Assembly: GCF_032062135.1 (NCBI RefSeq)
Contig: NC_092862.1
Location: 60,827,083 to 60,891,082, forward strand
DNA from: Pyxicephalus adspersus
Taxonomy: Eukaryota; Chordata; Amphibia; Anura; Pyxicephalidae
Reading direction: 5' to 3'
Length of the DNA: 64,000 nt
The position numbers and the translations under genes are program-made. Positions 55,093 through 64,000 of the stretch are shown in pieces (within the stretch, counting starts at the first letter, position 1; every line of letters begins with the position of its first letter). The notes beneath the pieces are model-generated. The model saw only the letters and a list, made by a program, of their open reading frames with translations. It searched no databases and was not told the DNA's origin.

Positions 55093-56089
55093 CTAAGTGT
55101 ATTCTTGATGCGCAAACGTTACATCTGTGCAGGAGAAGACATTCAATTTATAATGTTCAATAAACATATTGGGCAACTTCCAGCTGGCTGCTTTGCCAAT
55201 TGTTTCCGTTGGAACTTTTGCGTAGGCAGCCCATGATGTCAACATGCCCCTCGTTGAGTGGGTCCTGATTTCATGAAGGTTTCCATAAGGGGAAAGCACA
55301 TTGGATTGTCCCCAGGATCCAAAAAGAAATGATTTGTGCAGAAGCTGCTTGACCTTTCTTGGTCTGCTGGATTTATAAGAATAAATTACCTGCTTTCCTG
55401 AAACCCTGTTTTCTTTTTTAAATAGATGGATATTAACCGAACCATATGCAACTTTTCTGACTCCTCTCCCCCTTCCTCTGCTTGTGTTGCATTCATTGTC
55501 GGTAATACTGCATTCCAGTTTGGGTACAAACTGATAAGACCTTTGGAGGGGATTGTGGAGAGGGATGTAAATGTACCTTTTCTGAAGATACAGAACAGTC
55601 GGTTTTTACAGCTCTGGGACTCTTTGAGCGGATGTTATTGCTATCAGAAAAAACATTTTCCCCCGTTAATATTTTCATTGAACACACCTCAGTGGGATAG
55701 AAGGGAGCTAGTAAGAGCTTTTAGTACCATTGGCAGGTCCTATGTCGGGAATATTGATTTTAACGGTGTTCAGATCCTAATTGCTGCCTTCAGAAAATGT
55801 GAACTAGCATACTCTCACTTCATTTTGTCGCCGTCTGTACTAATAAGGCAGGTACCTGTACTTTTATAGTACTGTATCTAAGGCCTTTATCCTGTGCCAA
55901 TTGTAAGAATTCCAAGATTTGAGATTGGAATGGTTCTGTTAGAGAAAATCCAACTTCTTGTGCCATATGTGAAAAAAAAAATTTCCATACCCTCAAGTAT
56001 GTTTTGTTAATTGCTGGCTTACATGCCTTTAAAAAAGTTTCAGCAACTCTTGATGACACACCTTCTGCTAGATACCTGTTTCCTTCCAC
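55093..56089 (-). pseudogene. DIRS1-like tyrosine recombinase
   Basis: The minus-strand core-binding domain reads ETFLKACKPAINKTYLRVWK and ILEFLQLAQDKGLRYSTIKV (56060-55870). The catalytic domain has FLIAITSAQRV (about 55640, with the first Arg). The C-terminus has EIRTHSTRGMLTSW, where H-x-x-R is at 55249-55260, and MFIEHYKLNV, whose Tyr codon 55150-55152 is the putative nucleophile. The middle is in broken frames. The active-site residues that can be seen are preserved, but the frameshifts rule out a working enzyme. It would integrate the circular cDNA without target duplication. Confidence 0.75.
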
Positions 56090-56609
56090 AGAAAATTAGT
56101 CAACTGGCAATAATATGGTGCAGGTTTGCCCCAAATTCTCTGTACCAACAGGTCTTCCTGATCTGGCAGGAACCAAAATGGAGCTACTAACATCTGGTTT
56201 AGCAAGGAAACCTCTGGTCTTCTTGGCCAATGCAGAATAATTATTATTATTATTCTTGGCTTCTTCCCTGATTTTCAAAAGGACTCTTAATTTTAACGGT
56301 ATTGGAGGGAACACAAAAACAACTGGGAAATGCAAACTGGAAATGGAAAAAGCATCCTGTGCTCGTGCCTGACTGCAGTGGAACTCAATACAAAAGATTG
56401 GTTCCTGGGCCTCGAGTATAAAATCCATCAGATCGACCATTGGAGTCCCCTATCTCTGAAATATCAGCTGTAACTACTTGGGATTTAAAGACCCTTTCCT
56501 GGAATCTGGTAAGGATCTGCCTAGTGTGTCTGCTAGTTGAATGTATATACCCGGAGATCTGTTGCTGAGAGGTCGTGAGACGTTCTTCTGCCTATCAGAA
56601 AAAAATAAT

Positions 56610-57122
56610 TTACCTTATCTGAAGAAAACAGTGACATCTTGATCCACCCTGTTTTGCAATATACCCTACTACCGTCTTGTTGTCCATCAAGATCTTCACT
56701 GTACCAGAATCCTCGAAAACGCTCTCAGCCCCTGCCATGCTGCCATCAATTCTAGCAGGTTGGACCTGGTCGTTGATGGAAGCTTTCATTGACCCTGAGC
56801 CTGCTATTTGAGGACATAGGTTCCAAAACCCATTGAACTTGCATTTGTAGTGAGGATTATCCACTCCTTTTGTTCTAATGATACTCCACTGGATAGTTTC
56901 TGTGTTGATGCCCACCATAATAAACCTCTCATTACTAATAATGGACGGTGAATTTCCTGTTTCAGAGACACTCCATTCCACTGAGTTAGGTAACATATTT
57001 GTAATCCGCTCATGTGTCATCTGGCCCAAGAAACCACTGGGATGCAGGACTTCATTAGCCCCAGTATCCTCATGCATTCTCTCGTGGCCACCTTTTGGGT
57101 TCTTGAGAACCACACAGTTCAT
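56610..57122 (-). pseudogene. DIRS1-like RNase H region
   Basis: Reads IILTTNASSMGFGTYVL (the usual D of an LTTDAS block is Asn), then after a frameshift SGTVKILMDNKTVVGYIAKQ, matching the DN-T-V-YI block of DIRS RNase H. The loss of the first Asp and the frame breaks indicate inactivity. Confidence 0.7.
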
Positions 57123-58440
57123 TCTTTTTTTGGCTTATCTTGTGTGCGATTAATAACACTTTCACTTTCTCTGTATCTACTGTTACCCCCAGATATCCCA
57201 TTACTTAGGTAGGACATATTTGACTTTTTTGATGGTTTATTAACCAACCGAATTCTACTAGAACAGTCAACACTTGTTTCCCTGTCTATCCCAAGCCATT
57301 TCTTTGGATCCGCTAGAACCAGGATCTCGTCCAGATAATGGTGGAGACATATACCATGAAGTCCCAGAAAAGCAATCACTGCCATCCGAATCTTGGAGAA
57401 AAAAAGGCATGGCATGTAAACTGGAAATGCTTATTCCTTATCGTGAAACAAAAGTATTTCTGGTCTCCTGGAAAAATGACACATGTAGATATGTCTTTTC
57501 TAGATCGATAGAAATCACCCATGCACCAGGCCTGGTAAAAAATTGCCAGAAATGTTTATTTACCGGTCCGGCTGATTGAGGGGCCTTGGATTTTGACGGT
57601 CTGTGAAAAAATTGCCTGGAGTCCCCTCCATTGTTGACAAAAGGGTAACAGGACCTACTTCCTCCAAAGTTCCTAAAAATTCTCTCGGCAGGTACAATAG
57701 GTCCGAATATACTGCGGACTTCTGCATCTCTGTGGTAGTAGGCCTGATCTTCCTCCTGTCAGCTTCTGAACACCTTCTTCTAGAGGTTTTCCAAGAAACT
57801 CCCTTCAAAAAGCCTTGAGCACAAAGCTTGATTTGATGTTGAAGTAAGAGCAGCAACGGGCGACTGGCTAAGCACCCGCTGAATAGATCCTTTTTGAGAT
57901 CTCCTTCCATCTCTTATCTTTGAATCTCTAATGCAACTCAATTCTCCATGTGAAGGACCATGTTCCGTGCTAACCCTTGTAATGCTGCGTCTACTGCTGG
58001 ATGCGAATCCCAAATTCTGTATCTTTCTGAACCACAATTTTCTGAATCCTAGGAAGGTTCCCACTGCTTTACCGGCTCATCCTGTAAGTTGGAGATGGCC
58101 TTCGGTAGGACTTTTTAGACTTTCCGTAATAGCCTGATCAATAGAACCTTTTTATCTCCTGGGACTCGCTTTCCTTATCTCAGCATGCTTCTTTAAAGCA
58201 TATAACACACACCAGTTTAGATGGCGACGCTTTTACGCCACATGCCCAACATGATTCGCTTTCAGGGTGCTTTTAGACTGAGAAAGTGGCCTGCTTCTAT
58301 TAATAATTTCACAGGGTGAGCTTTCTCTTGTCCCTCGTCCTCTTTTAGAGGACCGATGGATGGGACTGGAGAAGCCATTTTCCAAGATATTTTTTCTAGG
58401 GTTTTTATCCCTGTAATAAGGTAGTATAAGATAAAACTAA
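57119..58440 (-). pseudogene. DIRS1-like gag end and reverse transcriptase
   Basis: In minus-strand order: a gag-like segment (about 58400-57780) in broken frames, the reverse-transcriptase entry with a FFTDRQNP block (57600) as in DIRS elements, then ICLHHYLDEILVLADP. There the polymerase motif Y-L-D-E at 57326-57337 has Glu where DIRS enzymes have the second catalytic Asp. Several stops are present. Confidence 0.65.
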
Positions 58441-58455
58441 TGTATATCTATCCAT

Positions 58456-59013
58456 TGTGAGATCGCCTGTGGCAACGGGGGGTGTTTCAAGCAGAAAACA
58501 GGGCCAACAGGTTTTAAGTGCTTCAAGGGTTTATTTCACTTAACACTATTTCCACACAAAACAGGCAAAATAAAACAAACAGCAAAAAGAAAGCCTGGGC
58601 ACTGAATCACTGCTAATTCCCTTAACTAGCAATCCAGCCGATCCTAGTGTTGTTCAGGACTCTAAGGCCCTAACCATATAACTTTTGCAACAAAGTCTGT
58701 GTCTGTGCTCACAGTTCCCTTTGGACCTCCTCCCAGCACACCAGCCAAAACAGAGCCACAGGAATAACCAGGCTGGGAGTTTATATCCCCAGCCTAATTT
58801 CCAGGATGCATTTCAGGTGAGACAGTTACACCTGATCATACCCAGGCCTCTAACTCCCCCACCTGGCCGAGAAGCCTGGTACTTCAAACCCCAACTTCAG
58901 ATTCAAAGGAAAACTGACTAAACAGAAAAATACTCTGCGTATAACCTGTATCTGGGGCAAACGTACCTGTCATCCCGAACGAAACCCTGTGATTTATTTG
59001 GCCAGTTGTCACA
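58456..59013 (-). mobile_element. solo LTR nested in the DIRS1-like element
   Basis: 558 bp with inverted ends TGTGAGAT and GTTGTCACA, flanked by CCAT on both sides (58452-58455 and 59014-59017). Read on the minus strand, a GATATAAACTCCCAGCC TATA-like box (about 58785) precedes an AATAAACCC polyadenylation-like signal (about 58530), giving a sensible U3-R-U5 order. No internal region is present. The family is probably Ty3/gypsy-like but not proven. Confidence 0.72.
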
Positions 59014-59017
59014 CCAT

Positions 59018-59280
59018 GTCAAAAAATGTTGAAGGAAAGATACTTTTCTACTTTTGCCAGACAGATACAAATGCTCACAATCGAGTGGAAACATAGATCC
59101 AAGCATAAGAACTTACAAGTTTTTGCAAGGGTGAAACTCATGACACTCCAATGTACACTCAATGTTTTGAGTGGGGAAGCAGTATGTGGTGGGGGTGGTG
59201 GGGGGATGGGGGGTGTCAGTTTGAGGGGGTACCGGAGTGGGGGGGGGGGTGCAGGATGTTTTGGCAGGGTTGAATAAGGA
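59018..59280. other. junction sequence between LTR and copy D
   Basis: The first 150 bp may still belong to the DIRS1-like element or to ORF1 of copy D. From 59170 the plus strand becomes very G-rich, like copy D. I cannot place the boundary. Confidence 0.3.
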
Positions 59281-59499
59281 TATTTGCTTATGGATGGGAC
59301 TTATGTCGGTTGGCAGGCAAGGCAGGTCAGTTTTTTCCAGAGGAGGCCGGTGATCAGCAGATGTCAAGACCCTCAGCTGGAAATAAGAAAAAAGGGTTGT
59401 GTTGGCTCTGTAACAAGGGAGGATGTCTCCCCATTAGGGCTGGTTACCAAAAAGGAGGCAGGAAATTCGATTCGGCCATTAGGTGGGTTAGGCGTTATT

Positions 59500-59850
59500 G
59501 GGCGGGGGCATTGCTAGCAAAAGCGGATATTGAGGCCCCTTTCCGGCTGTTGCCAGTTCACCTAGACTGTGTGAGGCTGTTGGGGTGTAAGTGGGCAGGG
59601 GAGTATTTTGTGGAGGTGGAGTCAATTATCCAGTATTTGGATGACTTCTTGTTATTCGGTCCACCAGGGAGCTCTGCGTGCAGGGTACTGCTGGCAACGT
59701 TAGAACATAGCGGTGCGTTAGCACAAAGCAGACAAAACCGAGGGGCCCGTGACCACTTTAACCTTTTCGGGCATCGAATTGCACACGGTGGAGATGAAGA
59801 GTAGGTTGCCCCAGGACAAGTTGAGAGGGTTGCAGACGGAATCCATTTTG
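59500..59850 (+). pseudogene. copy D reverse transcriptase, deleted
   Basis: Reads GALLAKADIEAPFRLLPVHL, LLGCKWAGEYFVE, then directly SIIQYLDDFLLFGPPG with YLDD at 59634-59645. The CLPMGCSISC block between them in copy A is missing. It continues VLLATLEHSG and, in the next frame, TFSGIELHTVEMKSRLPQDK before the G-run. Confidence 0.75.

Positions 59851-59851
<1 letters not shown>

Positions 59852-59942
<91 letters not shown>
59852..59942 (+). repeat. 91-bp poly-G run
   Basis: Uninterrupted G except for one A at 59909. It replaces the reverse-transcriptase/RNase H linker that reads LQSLLGKLNFACRIMP in copy C. Confidence 0.98.
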
Positions 59943-59943
<1 letters not shown>

Positions 59944-60130
59944 AGGAAGATGGGCTTGCAAAAGGTTCAGGGTGCAGGGTGATTAGGATGGGTCGAGTGT
60001 TTTGTCATCAGTTGGCAGCTGCAACGGTGGGGGTAAAGTCGCCGGCATGTTTTGTCTGTTTAAATAAAGGAATACGGGCTAACTTGCTGGTGTAGGACAA
60101 GTTTTTGCAGGAGTTTAATGGGAAGGCATT

Positions 60131-60510
60131 GTGGCTGGGAAGTGGGGTTTTGGGGCCTACTTTAAGTGGTGTGCAGGGGTGTGGCCGCAAGATCGGGTGG
60201 ATGAAGGCTTGGTTACAAATTTGGTGGTTTTAGAGTTGTTCCCTATTGTGGTGGCAGTGGAGTTGAGCTTGCCAATAAAAAAGTGCGTTTTTATTGTGAC
60301 ATGGGGGTGGTGCAGGCCATTTCCAGCTTTTTGGTATCATCGGGGCCTGCAGTTCGTTTGTTGTGGCACTTGCCTTTTACATGCATGCAGCATAATATTT
60401 ATATCTTTGCAAGGCACATCCCAGGGGTTTGCAATGGCATCGCTGATACTCTGTCTCGATTGCAGTGCGACAGACAGGCTCATAATGATTTTAGGAAAGT
60501 AGTGGAAGGC
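60131..60510 (+). pseudogene. copy D RNase H C-terminal region
   Basis: Reads LFPIVVAVELS and, after a shift, VRLLWHLPFTCMQHNIYIFA, then ARHIPGVCNGIADTLSRLQC, a block like the end of retroelement RNase H domains. Confidence 0.65.
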
Positions 60511-60698
60511 CTGCTAATGTTAATGTGTGGAAAAAATGTTATTAAAATATTATTTAAATGTTATTTAATTTTGGGTAGGTTATTGATTTAATATGTTAAT
60601 TTGATTTGTTATTGTTGTTTTGCTATTTGTTATTTTGGTATTTATATTTGTACTTTAACTTATTTATTTGGTTAATTTATTAATGTAAAAAAAAGGCA

Positions 60699-61106
60699 CT
60701 AGGGATCAGCGAGCGAGTTTTTAAAACTCGATCTCACAGCGAATTTGGCTGTTCCTGCTTACCGTAATTGTAAGCGAGAACGGCCAGTGTAAATTTGCTG
60801 AACAGGATAGAATTTAATTAAAAAAAACATTTTATAAAAAAAAATTTTTTGGGCTGTGCTGATCAATAAATGCAGCCATGGCTGCATTCATTGATCAGCT
60901 CAGTGTGCGATCCCCGGCACTAGAATAGTGACTTGTCCCCATTTAACCTCTAGTGCCTTGGGATCACACACAGGATTCCCAGGGCTGCATGAATGAATGC
61001 AGCCCTGGAAATCCTCTTGTACTGATTTCCTGGAACTTCCGATTGGTTCGCGAAATGGACGAAATTTCGCGGACCCATTGGAAGTTCGAGGACATTTTCA
61101 TCCCTA
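60699..61106. mobile_element. MITE nested in copy D
   Basis: Short inverted ends CTAGGGATCA and TTTTCATCCCTAG. Internally there is a near-palindrome around 60864-60900 (AATGCAGCCATGGCTGCATT) and an ACCTCTAGTGCCTTGGGATC segment related to 24324-24370. It separates the RNase H and recombinase regions of copy D. No confident target-site duplication. Confidence 0.6.
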
Positions 61107-61149
61107 GTTGGCATCAGGGGCAGAGCATGGCAGTTACCCTTGTCCGGAC

Positions 61150-62011
61150 GGTTTGTGGGGGATTGCGATGGGATTATCCGAAATTTAATTCAGCAATCGG
61201 TGAGTGCTTGGACTTAGGACAAAAGGTTTGGTGTGACTGGGAGGTTCTACAGAGGCAGGTAGGGAGGAGTGCTAGGGGAGACCAGGTACAGATACTGCTG
61301 TACTGGTTGGCTAAGCAGTTTGCGGTTGGGGGTTCCGTGGGATCTGTAAATAGGTTTATGGTGGGGTTGGCATTTGGTTTTAAATTGAGGGGCATGCCTG
61401 TGTGCCAAGGGACAAAGGTTTTTCTAGTGTGGCAGGCTTTGGAAGGGTATAGGAGGGGTAGAAAAAGGGTGCGGGACGCCAGGCGGCCGGTGTCCTTTGA
61501 GCTGGTACATAAGTTGTGGGCAGTTGGGGGAGGTATGTCATGGGGTTTATGAGCAGCATTGGTTATGGCATTCTTTGGGGTCATGAGCTTGGGGAGTTGG
61601 TTAGCCCAATGAAGACCCGTCCTGGTGGAATTCTGGTGCAGGATGTGGTGTGCATGGCAGATAAGGTGAGATTGAGGATTAGGAGGTCCAAAACAGACCA
61701 AATGGGAAAGGGATTGTTGGTAAGGTTGTTTTTTATGGAGGGATCAAGGATCAAGGGGTCTGCCCAGTGCAGTCGTTGGTAGATTTCCTGCAGCATGAGG
61801 GTGGGGGATTTCTTTCACCTCTTTCAGTTTGTGGCGTTTTTTAGGAGCTGCTTGACCCAGCTGGGAATGTACGGAAAGGAATATTCCTTGTTTTCTTTTT
61901 AGGGTGGCTACTGGGGCGGCAAGGTGGGGAGTAAGAGACAAGGTTATCAAAAAAATTGGGAGATGGGAATCCAGGAGGTTCAAGTTGTATATAAGGCCAC
62001 ATTTGTTATAA
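61150..62011 (+). pseudogene. copy D tyrosine recombinase
   Basis: Core-binding domain: LLYWLAKQFAVGGSVGSVNR and FLVWQALEGYRRGRKRVRDA. Catalytic domain: GILWGHELGELVS, LRIRRSKTDQMGKG, then RVATGAARWGVRDKVIKKIG and RWESRRFKLYIRPHLL, with the putative nucleophile Tyr codon at 61988-61990 and a stop at 62009-62011. Frameshifts at about 61520 and 61780-61890. This is the cleanest C-terminus among the four copies, with Trp where copy B has a stop. Confidence 0.75.
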
Positions 62012-62079
62012 GAGTTTTGTGTTTGGTGGGTGTGTTTTTTTAAGGCTGGCATTGTTTATTTTGTGTTCTTGTTGGTTCG

Positions 62080-62418
62080 TGCAGCCTGGTGTGGATTCTT
62101 GGTCATTCCTACGTGTGGTGGGTTGCCCGGAGGGCGGAGGTTCGACCAGATGGTTGTCATTTTGGAGTGCCTAAGTCAGAAGCTATGGTGCGCTGGATTG
62201 GTGTTTTGGGCAAGATGTGGACCCCAGTGGTACCAGAAGTCCTGAAATTTGTGGCGCTGGACAGGCTTCCAAATGTGTTGGTAGTACACGCTGGAGGTAA
62301 TGATCTGGGGCAGAGGACCATGCAGGAGTTAATTAGAGACGTGAGGCTGGATTTCCTGTGGCTGAGGTATTCAGAGTTATTTGTGGGTATTTATGCAAAT
62401 GTTAATTTAGTTATATAG
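62080..62418 (+). pseudogene. copy D SGNH hydrolase, 3'-truncated
   Basis: Reads VWILGHSYVWWVARRAEVRP with the Ser codon at 62107-62109, then WIGVLGKMWTPVVPEVLKF and LVVHAGGNDLGQRTMQEL, with the oxyanion Asn at 62299-62301. The frame ends at about 62418 before the DGVH block, close to a poly-G run. Confidence 0.75.
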
Positions 62419-62454
62419 GTATGTTAATTAATGGTTATGTTTTATTGTGGTAGT

Positions 62455-62496
<42 letters not shown>

Positions 62497-62507
62497 GGGG
62501 GGGGGGG
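62455..62507 (+). repeat. 53-bp poly-G run
   Basis: All G except one A at 62496. It lies just beyond the truncated 3' end of copy D. Confidence 0.98.
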
Positions 62508-62579
62508 TTGGCAAGCTTGGAGGAGGGAGGGGGAATGAATTGGCAAGGTCCCAACTACCCTAGTCATGTACACATCTGG

Positions 62580-62587
62580 CACAATAA

Positions 62588-62618
<31 letters not shown>

Positions 62619-62620
62619 TT
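62580..62620. repeat. TA microsatellite
   Basis: A (TA)n run of about 25 bp preceded by ATTTATT. Low complexity. Confidence 0.9.
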
Positions 62621-62809
62621 CAAACAAAAAAATGCACCTGCATTCAATAGCAGAACCCTCTGCAAAAAATGCAGTACACACTTACCAGGGATATTGCACA
62701 AGAAGAGTCCTCTGGATATTTAAATATGGCCCCAACAATAAAAGGTCAATAGAAAAAAAGAAATTTCCCTTTTTCTTTTTTTTTTCTTTTTTGCAACTTT
62801 ACTAACTAT

Positions 62810-63200
62810 ACAGATCGCCCTGCTAGAAGCCAGACGCTAGGTGGCGCCAACCTGACATGTTCAGTCCTGCAAAATAAGTAGAAGAAGCCATCTTGACTAT
62901 TGGCGTCTCCAGCACTACACTGCCCCTTCCAAGGCTAAACTAACTGCCGGAGCAGAGTACAGGAATGAAAACACAACCAGGACCCTAAGGCCCTCAAGCC
63001 CGGGAACAGACTTACCATATCAGAAGATCCTAGGCTGGAGACTGATAGTACTTACCGGTCCTGGAGCAAGAACAGAGAAAAGAACAGGGAGGCTAAGAGG
63101 TAAGGGCCTTTCATATTGGATACTGGTCCTGGAGGGTCAAAGTGGGCGGATTTGACCCATGTGTACGCTGTCAGGAGGAGTGCCAGGAAAATAGTATAAC
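62810..63200 (-). repeat. DIRS1-like 5' terminal repeat and leader
   Basis: 63080-63200 is the inverted partner of 54735-54870. The adjoining 62810-63080 is unrelated to copy D and probably the 5' leader of the same DIRS1-like element. Confidence 0.6.
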
Positions 63201-63420
63201 ATCACTTTGCGGATGCATGAAATTTTGAGATCAAATATAATTTTACAAAAAATATAGGTTTAATAAACAATTGAATAAATACTGTAAACTTGCAACTACC
63301 AAATGTATATTCTATAGATTATCTGCTTACTGAAAATATATAATGTTGGTATAAGTATATCTTAAATTATTTTATATATATATATTAATATATTATTATA
63401 TCATTATAAAAGTTACAAGT

Positions 63421-63696
63421 CAGGGGTGCCCAAAACATTGAACGCAATCTACCAGTTGATCGCAAAGGCAACCCGAGTCGATCATGGAGCCCTGCCCTAC
63501 CCCTCCCCGTTAACCAGCAGCCCTGCTGTACATCTATAGGGGTGCTGGGGTTGTCTTTCTGTGTGAGAGGAGTGGGGAGAGAGGCAGAGAGGGCAGCAAA
63601 AATAAATATATGTTTATCATTTTTATTGTTGGTAGATCATTTTGACTTGGTAATTTTAAAAGTAGCTCACAAGCCAAAAAAGTTTGGGCATCCCTG
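63421..63696. mobile_element. hAT-like MITE
   Basis: Inverted termini CAGGGGTGCCCAAAAC and GTTTGGGCATCCCTG. The right half (GGTAGATCATTTTGACTTGG) is shared with 19170-19245. No clear 8-bp duplication was found at the flanks. Confidence 0.65.
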
Positions 63697-63699
63697 TCA

Positions 63700-64000
63700 T
63701 AAATTATCCTCTGGCCAAAAAATGAGAATCTTTGCTTGTGTGTAGACATTTGCTGAAAAATAACACTGGTCTGTGACTGGGTAAAGAACCACCATATTTC
63801 CGAAGACCACAAGTCATAGCAGTCACTGGGAAAGTATCAGCCAATATGACGCTGGATATGCAGACAACTATGAACTTCCGTATTCCACAATGTCCCACCT
63901 ATTTCTTTGTTTTGATAAAACATTCTATGAATTGAGAAGTTAGGACCTGTCAGTGGAAATAGTTTACTTTTACCTGATGCTAAATCAGGAGAAACAGTGC
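63700..64000. other. non-coding, no gene seen
   Basis: No supported feature up to the window edge. Confidence 0.45.

Larger units (their letters stand above)
59280..62420 (+). mobile_element. Ngaro-like retrotransposon, copy D
   Basis: In order: a Cys-containing ORF1 end (GLCWLCNKGGC near 59397), reverse transcriptase (59500-59850), a 91-bp G-run, RNase H (60131-60480), an inserted MITE (60699-61106), tyrosine recombinase (61150-62011) and a 3'-truncated SGNH hydrolase (62080-62418) ending near a second G-run. It sits inside the minus-strand DIRS1-like element, in the opposite orientation. All frames are interrupted. Confidence 0.8.
54735..63200 (-). mobile_element. DIRS1-like retrotransposon split by nested insertions
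   Basis: The two ends are inverted repeats. On the left is GGCAACTCCTCCTGACAACG ... GAGGACCAGTATCCAATAC (54735-54870). On the right is its complement (63080-63200, with TATTGGATACTGGTCCTGGA and GTCAGGAGGAGTGCC). Between them on the minus strand lie a 5' leader (63080-62810), then after a foreign block gag/RT-side sequence (58440-57560), reverse transcriptase (57415-57119), RNase H (57013-56610), tyrosine recombinase (56089-55093) and an internal complementary region (about 54893-55012) next to the left terminus. Inverted terminal repeats plus an internal complementary region is the DIRS1 layout. A solo LTR and Ngaro-like copy D occupy 58456-62510. Reading both halves as one element is an inference. 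Confidence 0.65.

Noticed and set aside
55426..55869. 147-codon plus-strand open frame
   Set aside because: It is antisense to the recombinase of the DIRS1-like element, whose minus-strand motifs run through the same bases. No domain is seen on the plus strand.
59758..59982. Poly-Gly and poly-Pro proteins
   Set aside because: They are translations of the 91-bp G-run, not genes.
1..64000. CRISPR arrays, tRNA or rRNA genes, prokaryotic operons
   Set aside because: No regularly spaced direct repeats, no cloverleaf with a TTC-loop motif and no ribosomal sequence were seen. Organisation is clearly that of a vertebrate nuclear genome.

Overview
This window looks like ordinary nuclear DNA of a frog, probably a neobatrachian. 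It is AT-rich and intron-bearing, has no operon structure, and is packed with the repeat mix typical of amphibian genomes: tyrosine-recombinase retrotransposons (DIRS1-like and SGNH-hydrolase-bearing Ngaro-like), a Sushi-ichi-type Ty3/gypsy element, LINE-1, Penelope, and hAT, piggyBac-like, Harbinger-like, pogo/Tigger-like and Tc1 DNA elements. No species call is possible from sequence alone.

Only two host-derived loci are recognised. (1) A three-exon plus-strand gene of the RGS9-binding-protein (R9AP) family at 41625-50528, with clean splice sites. Its predicted C-terminal membrane anchor lies one base out of frame. (2) An IQGAP-derived pseudogene on the minus strand at about 24790-26618. 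It lacks the GAP domain and carries frameshifts, a stop, an internal duplication and a hAT MITE flanked by a perfect 8-bp target-site duplication. A third minus-strand stretch (28108-28680) has two membrane-like segments and is not recognised.

Layout. 1-7.3 kb: non-coding, with a Penelope GIY-YIG fragment and a Tigger-like element. 7.3-9.2 kb: an internally deleted Sushi-ichi-like LTR element with matching target-site duplication. 9.6-10.4 and 13.6-14.0 kb: solo LTRs. 14.6-15.8 kb: a large inverted-repeat element. 16.3-16.9 kb: a piggyBac-like MITE inside a palindromic MITE. 18.5-19.4 kb: a hAT element. 19.9-22.95 kb: Ngaro-like copy A. 24.8-26.6 kb: the IQGAP pseudogene. 29.6-30.5 kb: a TTAA-flanked element. 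31.1-36.0 kb: Ngaro-like copy B on the minus strand, the most complete copy. 36.5-37.6 kb: a Harbinger-like element inside a hAT element. 38.6-40.8 kb: a 5'-truncated LINE-1. 41.6-51.6 kb: the R9AP-family gene, with Ngaro-like copy C in intron 2. 52.2-53.1 kb: a Tc1 relic. 54.7-63.2 kb: one DIRS1-like element on the minus strand whose two inverted termini lie 8 kb apart because a solo LTR and Ngaro-like copy D (with two long poly-G runs) are lodged inside it.

The mobile elements show a layered insertion history, several layers of which can be ordered from target-site duplications. All autonomous-type elements seen here are broken. No tRNA, rRNA, CRISPR array or prokaryotic feature was found.
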